Source: Symsagittifera roscoffensis (Eukaryota; Xenacoelomorpha; Acoela; Convolutidae). Taken from it: a stretch of 64,000 nucleotides of DNA. The notes beneath the pieces are model-generated. The model was not told the origin of the DNA and did not search any database. It saw only the letters and a list, made by a program, of their open reading frames with translations. The stretch is from assembly GCF_963678635.1 (NCBI RefSeq), contig NC_087065.1, forward strand, positions 74,657,345 to 74,721,344, written 5' to 3'. Position numbers and translations under genes: made by a program. Positions 11,101 through 20,539 of the stretch are shown piece after piece (position 1 is the stretch's first letter; every line of letters starts with the position of its first letter).

Positions 11101-11556
11101 ACGAGACATCTTTCATCTCAGACCTCGGCCTGGTTTATTTTCTTGAATTATACTTGAAGATTTAACGCCATAAGTTGAATAGCACACAATCCTTGAAAGT
11201 TTTAAAGCATCCTCCTGCTCTAACAGAAAATAAAAATGCAGTTTTATGACATGATTTGAAAGTAGTACCCGAAACAATGGAGAAAAATATTGAATGCTCC
11301 AGAAAAAGTCGAAAATCTTTTTTTTTTAAATATACAGCTTACGAAAACCGATTCTATTGTCGTCGTATTTGTTACAACTCAAAAAGAAAGAAAAAAAGTG
11401 AACATGGCGAGTATTTTGAATTACTTTTCGATTCAGGTGCCGGCAGCTGTTCTTAACTTCCACTGGGACGACTCAATACTCAGAGATGTCATCGAGGCCA
11501 GAAAGGAGACAGAAGTCCAGTTTCTGTCCAATGAGTTTCTGTCCCAGTTGGGTTGA
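2055..11556 (+). CDS. UBXN6: UBXN6 (UBXD1), UBX domain protein 6, 3' part of gene, 7 exons
   Basis: Exons are 2055-2152, 2257-2332, 2408-2492, 8433-8700, 10359-10500, 11001-11132 and 11437-11556. They join to 921 nt, 306 codons plus TGA, with all intron phases consistent and every intron GT...AG. UBXN6 is a cofactor of the AAA ATPase p97/VCP. Its PUB domain binds the p97 C-terminal tail, and it acts in endolysosomal damage clearance and ER-associated degradation. Exons 1-3 encode the PUB domain (ending LLQAAGFSLQNIP). Exon 4 carries the linker with LDRQ and a DDFYNLSKEEIAREHQIR block. Exon 5 has LRTKAMRERDAQQ and RKYNYTLIRIRLP, which nearly match the human protein. Exons 6-7 complete the UBX fold, ending FHWDDSILRDV. 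As in the family, the UBX domain lacks the FPR loop of classical p97-binding UBX domains. The N-terminal VIM region is missing from the window. Confidence 0.9.
2257..2332 (+). CDS. UBXN6: UBXN6 exon b (PUB domain)
   Basis: The acceptor is ttgttatag and the donor TATAAG|gtaaga. The exon completes a split Arg codon and then reads VFSNLIKNASDEKFQKLKC and STNAYK, matching the 'EEEKYRKIKLQNKVF' helix region of human UBXN6. The 104-bp intron before it and the 75-bp intron after it are the smallest in the gene. Confidence 0.85.
2408..2492 (+). CDS. UBXN6: UBXN6 exon c (PUB domain, end)
   Basis: The acceptor is cttcattag and the chosen donor CCAG|gtgtgt. It encodes DKIQPMLGHEELLQAAGF and SLQNIPTNEP, the end of the PUB domain (human ...LEGTHEFFEAIGFQKVLLP). 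One base (G) is left, and it joins with CT at 8433 to give Ala. If the intron were retained, the frame would run to TGA at 2564-2566 and truncate the protein just after PUB. Confidence 0.8.
2581..3177. mobile_element. hAT-type MITE carrying a tRNA gene
   Basis: The left end CAGTAGCGGAGTTAGG (2581) and the reverse complement of the right end, CAGGCGCGGATCTAGG (ending 3177), form imperfect terminal inverted repeats of the CAG...GCGGA type. They are flanked by 8-bp near-duplicates, gctactgc and gctcctgc (one mismatch), as expected for hAT elements. There is no transposase. Related copies lie at about 30103-30360 and 63122-63480 (opposite orientation), with a fragment near 59700. Compared with the copies at 30.1 and 63.1 kb, this one has about 210 extra bases (roughly 2763-2970) that contain the initiator tRNA gene. 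Confidence 0.65.
2874..2945 (+). tRNA. Initiator tRNA-Met (CAT)
   Basis: This is a complete 72-nt cytoplasmic initiator tRNA. The 7-bp acceptor stem AGCAGGA/TCCTGCT is perfect and includes the A1:U72 pair typical of initiators. The A-box region tggcgcagcggaagcgtgc matches the animal initiator sequence. The anticodon stem CTGGG/CCCAG carries the three G:C pairs that mark initiators, the loop CCCATAA has anticodon CAT at 2906-2908, and C33 is present as in animal initiators. The T arm GGTAG-ATCGAAA-CTACC keeps the initiator-type loop. The discriminator A is at 2945. There is no intron. A T run (2969-2972) lies downstream. It sits inside the hAT-like MITE, in the long UBXN6 intron. Confidence 0.95.
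3490..4124. mobile_element. Foldback (long inverted repeat) element
   Basis: The arms of about 190 bp (about 3490-3690 and 3940-4124) are diverged reverse complements. Landmarks include 'atatggtgcaatttatt' at about 3622 against 'aataaattgcaccatat' at about 3975, 'cgcgtttttcttaa' against 'ttaagaaaaacgcg', and 'gaattatctgg' against 'ctggataattt' near the ends. The centre is A/T-rich with no ORF. It is a non-autonomous element inside the 5.9-kb UBXN6 intron. Confidence 0.6.
4140..4445 (+). repeat. Dispersed repeat family C, copy 1
   Basis: It shares an ordered set of phrases with 7970-8270, 9262-9560 and 45355-45650: a 'ggcaaactc' block, 'cccagcgga(at)' near the middle, 'ttctcaaat...gagtt', 'atcaaaaaagtgccaatcat' and 'aattgtttttgaaatt'. 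It is noncoding and about 300 bp long. Three copies are in UBXN6 introns and one is in the dystroglycan intron. Confidence 0.6.
5107..5166. repeat. MULE left terminal block, 4 x 15 bp
   Basis: There are four contiguous 15-mers: attctaccctaatcc, aatctaccctgtgct, aatctaccatattcc and attctaccctatatt. They are read inward from the left end of the MULE and mirror 7151-7210. Confidence 0.7.
5516..6540 (-). pseudogene. MULE transposase remnant, frameshifted
   Basis: Reading the minus strand from about 6540, the frame encodes a helical lead-in (YRWATNRALNRQKANERA), then DSGIEDPERVLIFEDRENIQ and VWLCDRTFKVRPIQFYQLYT. This is the N-terminal half of a MULE transposase core with the first catalytic Asp (D in 'CDRTFK'). 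After a frameshift near 6200 it continues with HRILIDFERAALNAF and LKGCYFHLCQAFNRKIN, including the second Asp and the C/H motif. After stops and frame changes it shows IPELNLSLRLIPAISFVPVE and AAFDMVYEEIEK, matching the family's 'LPALAF.P...V..AFE' block. At least two frameshifts and several stops make it nonfunctional. The 3' part (5516-5850) is only weakly recognisable. Confidence 0.75.
7151..7210. repeat. MULE right terminal block, 4 x 15 bp
   Basis: There are four contiguous 15-mers, cacagggtaacttgg, tatataaggcagata, agtatagggtaaatt and ggtatagggtagatt. They are reverse complements of the left-end repeats, so the terminal inverted repeats are internally tandem. Confidence 0.7.
7970..8270 (+). 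repeat. Dispersed repeat family C, copy 2
   Basis: This is the clearest copy of the family. It contains 'aaggcaaactcctctatgga', 'aaagtcacgaaaaacgtgat' (with a small palindrome), 'cctagcggaataaaaagctt', 'attgatccagttttctcaaa' and 'tatcaaaaaagtgtcaatga'. It ends shortly before UBXN6 exon d. Confidence 0.65.
8433..8700 (+). CDS. UBXN6: UBXN6 exon d (linker between PUB and UBX)
   Basis: The acceptor ttaacttag (8424-8432) was chosen because it restores phase with exon c (G + CT = Ala) and keeps the frame open. A second AG at about 8456 does not fit the phase. The donor is ATCAG|gtaaga. The clearly conserved part begins at about 8510 (EPNVELLENLVTMLNEGQ, then KPSLDRQAKLLHP and PIYYPDDFYNLSKEEIAREH), matching human ...VRAKLDRQ...LPGDFFNLTAEEIKRE. 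The first ~25 residues are poorly conserved, so the exact 5' end is less certain than the rest. Confidence 0.8.
9262..9560 (+). repeat. Dispersed repeat family C, copy 3
   Basis: It contains 'ggaaggcaaactcccctatc', 'gaatgacttctag', 'aacggaataaaaa' and 'acagttttctc', in the same order as the copies at 7970 and 45355. It lies in the 1.66-kb intron between UBXN6 exons d and e. Confidence 0.6.
10359..10500 (+). CDS. UBXN6: UBXN6 exon e (helix and start of UBX domain)
   Basis: The acceptor is aaaattag and the donor TTCAGA|gtaaga. It completes a split Arg codon, then reads REREAEKEL-like helix, LRTKAMRERDAQQEVRKYNY and TLIRIRLPNNIILQAVFR. This is the best-conserved segment of the gene; human has LRTKAMREKEEQRGLRKYNYTLLRVRLPDG. 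Confidence 0.92.
10576..10632 (+). CDS. Possible alternative 3'-terminal exon of UBXN6
   Basis: After exon e, a C-rich pyrimidine tract and the acceptor tcccccag (10568-10575) lead into a frame that is open in phase 0 with exon e. It reads VYHEPISPPPPVLIDLET and stops at TAA 10630-10632. Splicing here would replace the rest of the UBX domain with an 18-residue Pro-rich tail. Strong acceptor, correct phase and protein-like codons argue for it. The short length and absence of an obvious nearby AATAAA argue against. The normal exon f gives the conserved protein. Confidence 0.3.
   Translation, partial: VYHEPISPPPPVLIDLET
11001..11132 (+). CDS. UBXN6: UBXN6 exon f (UBX domain)
   Basis: The acceptor is tgctcttag and the donor GGCCTG|gtttat. 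Its 44 codons read AFEKFGDVVSYLRSNLAYDC, VPFSLLDATGQSFDE and TSFISDLGL. This corresponds to human 'ERLGAVYGFVREALQSDWLPFELLASGGQKL...ECGL' and has no FPR loop. Confidence 0.9.
11437..11556 (+). CDS. UBXN6: UBXN6 exon g (UBX end, stop)
   Basis: The acceptor is cgattcag. The exon encodes VPAAVLNFHWDDSILRDVIE, then ARKETEVQFLSNEFLSQLG and TGA at 11554-11556. It aligns with the human end 'VPSALLTFSWDMAVLEDI...LLSAIEKLL', with similar length after the last beta strand. Confidence 0.9.
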   Translation: MPAAVLNFHWDDSILRDVIEARKETEVQFLSNEFLSQLG

Positions 11557-11590
11557 CAGTGCTCGTTTCAGATTTATATGTGTATTAGAT

Positions 11591-11596
11591 AATAAA
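11591..11596 (+). terminator. UBXN6 polyadenylation signal AATAAA
   Basis: A canonical AATAAA lies 35 bases after the UBXN6 stop codon, the first such hexamer downstream. It implies a very short 3' UTR. Confidence 0.6.
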
Positions 11597-11689
11597 ATGG
11601 CCTTAGATGGGTTCCACCTAATTAAACTGTATTTTTATGTTACAATTATGAGATAATCATCGAATTTTTGAACTTAGCTGTTTTTAAAT

Positions 11690-11815
11690 TAAAATGGTTC
11701 CAATAGAATTTTAATGAATATTTGTAGTTTCTGCGATTCGCAGAGGATCAATCGAAGGTTATCCAGCCTGTCTAAAGATATTCCGTTTCTCTTATTTCAC
11801 ACATTCCAGACTTAC
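11690..11815 (+). repeat. Dispersed repeat, copy 2 (with 1690-1930)
   Basis: It shares 'ggttccaatagaa', 'gtttctgcgattcgcagagg', 'atcaatcgaaggt' and 'gatattccgttt' with 1827-1905. It begins about 100 bp after the UBXN6 poly(A) signal. Confidence 0.6.
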
Positions 11816-12349
11816 CATTCCAGTTACTTTATTGAGCGGAGCTCTTTTGCTACTCTAGGTCGTTTTTTTTCTAGAATTTTTTTCAGATTTTTCTTTCAAT
11901 TTCTAATTTTCTCCAGGAATCGTTTTTTTTGTTCTCGCTCTGTTTTTCTCTTTTGACTTGACTTTTACTTTGACTTTATGCGCAATTAGCAAGTGTTATC
12001 TAATCAGAACATAAACCAGGTATAAAAACTTGTTAACAGAATCATTGAACCATTTGATAGTGGCTTGATATATAATAATGCAATTCTGGCGTCTCACTGT
12101 GCACGTTTTTAAGTTCTTCAGCTGCTGTGGTAAATTAGTCAAAATGAGGCTAAAATCATCAAGCGAATTTACTAAGGACAATGGAAGTCAACATTCTTCT
12201 TTGTGCAACTCACTTACTGGACAAAAATTGAAGCTTTATGTGTTACACAAGATTTAGTTAAATAATCACGACTTAGTTATCCTGTCTGTTTGTACAACTA
12301 GCCACTTGAAAGTATAGGGCAATTGCCACGATGTAGGAACCATTATTTT

Positions 12350-12640
12350 ACTTTTGCTATAATCATGATCTGTAGCATTAGAAATTTTATAGCATCTGTT
12401 GTCTGCTTTATTTATGGCTAATTTTTGCCGATTGTTAGGCGTCAGTGGCTGAGGAGTTAAGGCGTGAGATTCTTGATCTGTAGCTCGCAGTTTCTAATCC
12501 GTCGCGTTGCAGAATTTCTTAATACTAATTCCAGGCTTATTTCTACTTTTTCTTATTTCACTACAGAGGTTCTTTTTTTTCGTGTTCTCGCTGGTGTTGA
12601 AATATGGGGACTTGTTTTCAGCTGGTCGTATTTTGGGCTC
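12350..12640 (+). mobile_element. tRNA-headed SINE, family E, copy 1
   Basis: A class II tRNA-like (Leu/Ser type) segment at about 12438-12505 has an A-box-like 'cagtggctgaggagttaagg' and a degraded B box ('gcagtttctaatccg'). It is preceded by 'gtagcattagaa...tagcatctgtt' and followed by 'ttactaattccaggctta', 'tttttcttatttcact' and a T run. Copies at 19300-19960 and 37310-37640 share the whole arrangement. Confidence 0.65.
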
Positions 12641-13499
12641 TGTCCTGTTTGGAAGCGTGATCTACCCGAAGCTCGACTTTCATCTAACAAGTGTTCTCAC
12701 CTCCAATTACGAGGTTGATTTTTCTTACACAGGCGAATCGTGTTTTCCCGTGAAATCGTGTTCTACTGTGGAATCGTGCTCTCGTGCGGATCAGTTCTTT
12801 GTTAAAATATCAGTTCTTTTTCTGATCTATATAAAATCGCAACGTTTTAGTTAAGTTTAAAATGAGCTTAATAGTGAATTTCATAGAACTTTTTTTTTCG
12901 TGAAATTGTTGAATATTTGATCCCTCTGAACTTGGAATTTTCGCGGTTTGACTTTTGATATCTTTATAAGTTCAATTTAATTTAGGTAAAAGTAAGATTT
13001 TTTACGTTCTTCGATTAATAAAGCAAAAATGGCGCAAAAAAAATCTTGATTAACTTTTAGTTCCGTGAGCGTGCTTTAATTATGATTTTTCTCGACGAAA
13101 AAAATTGCGTTTTGACTCAGTTTTTTATAGTCGGGTTATTTTTATGAAAAAAAATTCTTAAAACTTCTTTTTTCGTTTAAATGTTATCTTTTTATCTGTC
13201 TCGTTGAGTTAAGTGACACTTCAAACTTTCTGTTGGCTATATTTTTTGTAGTTTCAATTAGCATGAGCTAGAACCATTTGAAGCGCTATCATTTTTGCTT
13301 CCTGATGATGGTTTCGATTTTCGAAACCAGTTTGAGAAATTATAACGTGATAAATTACAAGTTTTTTTTAACGAGTATAATGTTTAAGCTGATGAGTGAA
13401 GCTTTGCCTCTGTAGTTCACATTGTTTCATTTACATAATAGATTGTGAAAACTGTTCTCTTTTCTGATCGGGAGAGTACAACAGAAATCATTGACAAGT

Positions 13500-13740
13500 T
13501 ATTTTTTTCAATTGGACGGAAGTTGAACAGAAAGTGGCTATTTTAAGTGATGCCGCTTGTTAGACAAACAAAAGGTCCCCAAGCGCTGCGTCACAAGTTT
13601 TTCTGAACAAACAATTATCTCAGCAATCTGTCAAATTTTCTTCTCCATTTCGCTCAAAAACAAAACTATATTCACGCAAAACTGTCAAAGATTCACAAAA
13701 AGATTTCTAAATTCCCAAATATGATCAATGTTTCGACGTT
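13500..13740 (+). repeat. Dispersed repeat shared with 35225-35460
   Basis: Phrases such as 'ttggacggaagttgaa', 'tttttctgaacaaacaatta', 'caaaactgtcaaagattca' and 'aaattcccaaatatgatcaa' recur in the same order at 35.2-35.45 kb. In the other copy a hairpin with arms tggcgccgc/gcggcgcca occupies part of the middle. The right end of this copy meets the giant palindrome at 13727. Confidence 0.6.
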
Positions 13741-15002
13741 GTTCGTAAAAAAGACAAAAGAAAGTTTTTTTTCGTTTCTTTTTTATTCAATTTATTGTCG
13801 GTAAAAACCGTGTAGAAATTTAGTGAATCAGAAATAATCGACAAACTTTGTCTTATAAAAGAAATTGCAAACTAAAATTTTACAAAAAACTCAAAAAGTT
13901 GTAAATGGTAATAATGATATCTATTATCACAAATTAATTATGGGGCAGGAAAGAAAACAGAAGCTACGCTCATACTCATACTAAGATTTGGCGAAACACT
14001 CTTGCCTGAATTAATTACGCATCAAAACTCAGTTTTAACAAACAAAACAATGCACAAAAATTGAGAAAAAAAACAGAATTAGAAAATCACCATCAAAACG
14101 ATAGCTGATTGGATTGAAACATAGCCGACAATACGAAACAGAACTAAGAAAAAAACTAACTTTTGAACTTTTTTTTATATATAAATCTGACCCAATAACC
14201 GGATCCAAACGATTTTTAATCTATTTTGAATTCCACGAAAAGATCAGAAAAATAAATACAGCTAGAAAAAAGTCAATTATAAAGTCTAATATTCTATTAT
14301 TATAATAGTCTGATACATTATAAGGCTGCGGTGGTAGTAAAAAAAATCACGTGAAATGTGTTCAAGTGTTTGACTCTTGAACACATTTCACTTGATTTTT
14401 TTTTTACTGCCACCGCAGCCGTATAATGTATCAGACTATTATAATAATAGAATATTAGACTTTATAATTGACTTTTTCCGAGCTGTGTTGATTTTTCTGA
14501 TCTTTTCGTGGAATTCAAAATAGATTAAAAAACGTTTGGATCCAGTTATTGGGTCAGATTTATATTTAAAAAAAATCAAAAGTTAGTTTTTTTCTTAGTT
14601 CTCTTTTTTTATTGTCGGCTATGTTTCATTTCAATCGGCTATCGTTTTGATAGTGATTTTCTAATTTTTTTTTTAAATTTTGTGCATTGTTTTGTTGGTT
14701 AAAACTGAGTTTTGATACGTAATTAATTCAGGCAAGAGTGTTTCGCCAATTCTTAGTATGAGTGTGTAGCTTCTGTTTTCTTTCCTGTCCTATAATTAAT
14801 TTGTGATAATAGATATCATTATTACCATTTTTTAATTTTTTGAGTTTTTTTGTAAATTTTTAGTTTGCAATTTCTTTTTTAAGACTGTCGATTATTTCTG
14901 ATTCACTAAATTTCTACACGGTTTTTACCGACAATAAATTGAAAAAAAAGAAACGAAAAAAAACTTTCTTTTGTCTTTTTTACGAACAACTTCGAAACAT
15001 TC
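13727..15002. mobile_element. 1.28-kb near-perfect palindrome (foldback element)
   Basis: Arms 13727-14366 and 14376-15002 are reverse complements with only scattered differences, around a 9-base spacer (14367-14375). Landmarks are aatgtttcga/ttcgaaacatt at the tips, 'gacaaaagaaagtttttttt' against its complement, 'ggatccaaacg'/'cgtttggatcc', and 'gtgaaatgtgttcaag' against 'cttgaacacatttca' at the centre. No ORF of substance is present. Arm identity is clearly higher than in the other foldbacks here, suggesting recent formation or arm-to-arm conversion. Confidence 0.85.
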
Positions 15003-15566
15003 TGCGCTTCTTGCACAGCAACGGGCTATCTTTGTTTTTTTTGCGGATAGCACGGTGATTGCAATCTGGTAATAGACTTTTACCATGAAAAAACGTTGTT
15101 CGCGGAATTCATCGGTGTATTTTGTTGACATATCAAGCTCCAGCTAATATTTACGCCCAATCTGCTTGACATACATGCTTAGAACGACCAAATTCTAATG
15201 GTCGAGCCAATGTCAGAAGCTTTTCTTTTCTTAAATTAAACGTTTTCAGCTTTAAAAAAAGTTTTTTGGGATAAATTTAAATTTTTTGCATGTCTGTTAA
15301 TTTTTTGTTGGCTGAGTTTCCACAATAGTTTTTAATTCTGATTTGAGCAATTTTTACTATTAATGAAAGGCATTTTGATGTGTTCCTTTAATTTTTGCCC
15401 AACTTGACTTGCTCTTAATAATCACCTTTTTCTGGAAATCTGTGGAAAAAAAACGTACAAAAGCAGGCTCTTGCCAGTGCTGCCTTAACTTCGTCAATAA
15501 TGGTTCATATGGTTGTCTGGTTCATATTACGTTATTACATAGTTTTTTTAAATTGATATATTTTTA

Positions 15567-16148
15567 TCCTTGCGATAAGCAAGGGTATTGCAATCGGGTA
15601 CTAGACTTTTTTTCCGTAAAAAACTGTGTCCACAGGACTCTTCATCTGGACTCATTTCCTGGAAGCCTCTCTTAGCAACAAACTTACCACTTCTAAAATG
15701 CTACCCTGCACCGATAAAGTGCATATTAGTCTTTTTCAATAGCTATCCTATTCGATTTTTTTTATGTTTGTAATTCTAACAACTCGATTTGTTAACATTT
15801 AATTTTTTTCGTCTTGATAGATTTCGAACTTTTTGTGTTCGTTCAACAAGCGAAAATGTTTTTGTGTTGTGTGTGTTGAGGTTGAGGTGGATTTAATATT
15901 CAATATATTTTTGTATATCTTGATTTTTTTTCAGCTTAAAGGATTTCTGCTCATGCATTTTCAACTTTATTGCAGATTGTAACTTTTATTTTGATGCTGG
16001 TTTTACGTTCTATTAATTTGGCACGTTCTTGTTCCAAAACTAGCCATATTCATTTTGATAGATCTAGTTTTCTTGGCTGTATTCAATTGTTTTTCGTCAG
16101 TCTTTCTTTTTTTTATATCGCAAGTGGTGCGAAGCTCAGCTTTGCCTG
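15567..16148 (+). mobile_element. SINE-like element, family D, tRNA part not recognised
   Basis: It begins with the family head: a ccttgcgataagcaagg hairpin, then 'gtattgcaatcgggtactag' and 'actttttttccgtaaaaaac'. It ends with the family tail 'atcgcaagtggtgcgaagct' followed by 'cagctttgcc' (16118-16146). The tRNA-like block seen in other copies is missing or too eroded to see. An intermediate trace of the head is at 15040-15095. Confidence 0.5.
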
Positions 16149-19100
16149 TGTTAAAATTGTTGCATTTTTATTTGTATTTTGGTCAATGATTGCCCAAATA
16201 TCGCTAAATGTGTATGCAATTTTTTCTCTTCTTTTTCCTCGTTTAAGAAAGAATAAATTGAAACTTGGTGTAAATGAACAGAACTGATAGTCTATCTGGT
16301 TCAAGGGCCGGCCTTTTACTATGCGTGTCTACTGGCATGCCCATTTAAAAGCATATAGTGTGAAGTTCCGTATTTTAAATTTTGTTTTCTCAAAATTGCT
16401 ATTTTTATCAGCGTACATATAGCTGAAATTTTAATTAGGCGAAAGTGAACTTTCTATTTCCTTAAAAAATGAAATAATTTTCAAAACCTTTTAAAATTTT
16501 AGGCTAATCTGTTTTTCTTCTGAATGCAATCCCAATTAAAATAATTATCGCATGCTAATAGGCACACATGCTAATCGCTACACGCTCATCTGGTTCCTAT
16601 TCTACGGCGTCTTTATAAAGTATTTTTTATATCTGGCATGTAATTTTGGCATTTTTTCTCTAATTTTGAGCTAGTGTACTTTTGATTTTTTTAAACTTTT
16701 CTTTTAGTCACAAAAAGCAAAGAATAGAGCTTAAATCATCTAAAAAAATGATTTTATCTGATTATAAAATGAAAAAAAAACCTTTTTTGCACTAACACTT
16801 CAATCGCCTGTGATTTGAGATTGTTATATGAGCTTTCATGATTTCAATGTGAAATAGATGAATGATATTGATCGTGGTTGGTCTTAAAAACATGCTTTAT
16901 GATAAGTAGGAAATTTGTTGCGGTTTTTCAAATAGTTTTTTTTTTTCAAATATGAAATCATTTTTTGCATCGCAAGTGATGCGACGCTTCGCTTCGTCTT
17001 AGTTTTGAAAGGTCAACTTGACAAAACAAATGTCACTTCATTGAAATAGCTTTCATGCCTGCTTATATTAATAAATCAGGAGGGGCAAATTGGCGTCGAA
17101 CAGGTTGGCCAATTTTTTTTTATTGTGCGTACTTTATAAAAACAGACTCGGCTTAGTATGAAATGATGTGTGTTGTATAGAAAAGAATAATAATGAAAAT
17201 ATATTTTAAATTTTGAAAGATCTGACGTTTTTTGTGTTTCTGCCAAGAATTATGTGCATTTTATGCTAGTAATTGACAAAAATTCTGTTCTGAATTGGTT
17301 TTTCATATTGAATAAATATCTAATTGTGTATTCTGGGCGGCTAGAAAATTTCTTTTAACTGTTCGAAATATTAAATTTTACAACGGACGATGACTTATAG
17401 GAGTCTAAATTCGGAGCTTGTTTGTCCATTTTCTTTGAATTTTACGCTCTTCAGGAGAAAATTAATTCAATTGCCAGGGGAATTTGAGCCGCTCTATTCA
17501 AATTAACCTAAATGGAGCGAGATTATTACTCTTATTCTTTTCGTTAAATTCGTATTTTTTTAAAATTTCACGCGATCTTTTTTACTTTTCGCTCTGTAGA
17601 GAAATTTTGGCTTATGTTTGCGAAGTGAAGTTTCGCTTCTGTTTAGTCTTCTTTTTTTTCCGGTACTGAGAAACTTCAACTGTTTTGTGTTGTATAATCT
17701 TAGAAGTAGAGACGCCTAGAAAAGTTTAAAGAAAATCTCAAAGCAAACTGCAATATATCGAATCTCGAATGAAACGCTCAGTACTTACGGTTTCAAGGAA
17801 CGCTTTTTGTACCAACTGTCTAATTCCTAAGTCGAAACCATTTAAAATTTAATTCCATGAGGACCGAAATATGTGTTTTTGTGGCTTTGTAATTTTTCTT
17901 TGTTTTATGGATCAATTGCCTCTGATGGCCTGAAAAGATTATCTGATTACTTTCCTGATCCTGTGCTTATTATTTGAGTGTACATAGGCACACTCAAATG
18001 CAGAAATATTCTGTTACCCTTTGATTTCACTAGAATTTTTTCAAGCTGCAATATGTGTTGGTAACGTTATTAAATGATTAATGATAATATCTGTTGGATT
18101 GTCTTAACTGGCTCGAAATTGGAAACTGACTGATCAATTGCTGTCAGTTATCGAAAGTGATATTTGATTTGATACTTTTTCATTAAGTTAATCTGCCAAT
18201 TCTGTATCAGATAGACTTCCTACGGATAGCTTTATTAAATTTTTGCCTTAATCGTCTTAGGCTGCTTTGTACTCCTGGTTGCAAATGCAACTTCATTGAA
18301 AATTCTGTAAGTTTTCTCAATTTTTGTTCTTCCTCTATCGCATTCGATTCGGTTCTCTCATTCTGCGTGACATTCCTTTCAAGTGATTTTTCTAAATGCC
18401 ATTTTAAACATCATTTAAGAAATCTAGTCTTCAAATGTAGATCAGTTTACCTTAGAAAAGCAGAGGAAAACCTTGCTAATGTGTTTGGCTAATGACTTTT
18501 CTTTTTCCTCTTAGTGGTTTTGCTCTTCAACCTTTAGACTGATTAATGCTAGAATAGAATCTTCTTATCAATTTTCACTGTTTCAAAGGAAAGAGATTCG
18601 TTACAAGTTGGAAAGGCCCTTCGTAGTGGTATTTAAACCAGCTACCATATAAATTAGCCAAAATTATTGAGTAGTTCTAAAAAGTTGAGTAGCCAAAAAA
18701 GACTAGCCAAAATTATTGAGGTACTACAAAAAGTAGTTACATGAAACCGTCGCAAAAATTGAGCTTATTTCAACTCTTATGGCGTATCATTCGGCTCAAT
18801 TTCGGTTGGTTTGTTTTTCGGCTGATTATTCACATTCAAAATTCATATACTTTACTGACAAATTAGTTTTCTATAGAATCGGAAATTATTCACTTGTTTC
18901 CGTGAGAAGATGAGAGGCGGATAGTCAACAAGATCCAAGAAAAGTTTCAATCCAAGGAAATTAACTGTTCAACTGCACATTTTATATTTCCAGGGAAAGT
19001 TATTACTCGTAGATGCTTTATACGACCATGCACAATCTATGTACTTTTTTATTTCGATTGAGACCAACGTTCTTTTAGTTATTGGAATTAGCAGAACCAA

Positions 19101-19299
19101 GCGCTCAATCTATTTTGCAGTATTGTTTTGGTTGGATTTTTGGTTTGGACGGAATTCCGTATTAATCATCAAAATTTTGTTATACGAGCTTAAAGGTTTT
19201 AATTGTGAAGACAAAATAAGATTTTGATTTATTTGAACCAGAAGCCAATCCCCAATCAATCACTATCATCAATTAAGTTATTATTTTTTATTTATACTA
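16149..19299. other. Gene-poor AT-rich stretch
   Basis: I find no gene. There are two further copies of the palindromic tail motif (16967-17000 and, eroded, about 17615-17640). At 18640-18740 'agccaaaattattgagtag' occurs twice about 55 bp apart. The remainder looks like decayed repeat sequence; open frames are short and show no codon or family signal. Confidence 0.4.
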
Positions 19300-19960
19300 A
19301 ACAATGCTAGTATTTACTATAGCGAGCTTTTGTGAGCGTAGTGTAATAGTACGATTTTTTTCCAACCTAAGTGACAAATTTTGGTGCCACCATTGGTCAC
19401 TTACGGCACGTTTACGGCTTTTTGACAGAATCTGCTTTGACTTTCGAATACTAATAAGTTAACACAGTTGACGCATTTTTAATTCATCAAATGAACCGGA
19501 AAAAAAACTATTTGTTTCAAGCAACACTACAATAATAAAAACTTGATATCAGAAGTTTTCTACCTCAATATTTCTCGCAATTTTTTGAAATGCTTAATTT
19601 ATACATAATTCGGTTTTATGCGTTTCAAGTTATTACATGCAAAGTAAGTGTGAAGGCCTTCAGTTTGTTATATTCCAAATTTTTACATGCAAAATTGTAA
19701 TTTGTTGCATCGCCTTGGCAATCTATTTTACTATAGCTGCTTTATTTGGGACTAGTTTTTGCCGATAGTTAAGTGTTAGTGGCCGAGAGGGCAGGGCGTG
19801 AGAATCCAAATACCGAGGTCGCAGGTTTGATTTCGATATAAAGTTATAAACGGTTGCAAAGTTATACTAATTTGAGGCTTATTAGTTTTTTATTGCATTT
19901 TATGAAGCTGCTTTTTTGTCGTGTTTCGCTAGTCTTTGCGAAGCGCAGTAGCTCCTCTGG
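19300..19960 (+). mobile_element. tRNA-headed SINE, family E, copy 2
   Basis: The most tRNA-like copy of the family. At 19771-19838 'gttagtggccgagagggcag' provides an A box and 'gaggtcgcaggtttgatttc' a B box, giving a Leu/Ser-type tRNA-like fold. A 5' extension with 'tttactatagcgagc' (19312) is shared with 37321. The 3' part ('aatttgaggcttatta', 'gctgcttttttgtcgtgttt') is shared with the other copies. Confidence 0.65.
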
Positions 19961-20539
19961 GTTGAAGCTTAGTTTTAGACAAAAATTTTTGACGTTTTTA
20001 TTAAGTGTTTTCTTACGAAAGTAACAGCCGTCGTAATTGGCTCTGATGCTTGCAAAGCAGCAGTTCGTTCACAAATTAAATATATTTTGATAAGCATTTC
20101 TGTCGAGAAAATTTCCCAGGAAAGAAAAACAGTTGTGTGCTAGGATGTGCAGAGAATTTTTTCGATCAAGTTTTCTGATTTTCGAAGTTAAAAAAATCAA
20201 TGATTGCTTAATTGAATTTTTCCTTCGCATATACAAAATCTCCTGTCGCCTATTTATTTGAGACATATATTCTTGAAAACTTGACAGTAGGAAAGATACG
20301 TCAAGCAAGTGATTTTAAACCAGTGAAGAAAATAAAACACTACTTGTTACGTTTTAATTTAATGTTTCCAGTCATTGAAACGAAGTTTCATTTGTTCTTT
20401 GGAATACATAACCAATTTGAAGAAGACTCTGAAAACATTTTTTTCTCAATGATAGCCGTTATTGAAAAAGTTATTTGCTTAGCAGACGGCTTTTTCTTCA
20501 GGCCTTTTTATCCGATTAAAATTAAATTGTCCATCTGTT

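Noticed and set aside
12438-12505. Functional tRNA-Leu/Ser gene
   Set aside because: The B box and stems are degraded and the block is part of a repeated element with conserved flanks, so it is a SINE head. The same applies to the heads at 19771, 20560, 28098, 30847, 37490, 46340 and 48040.
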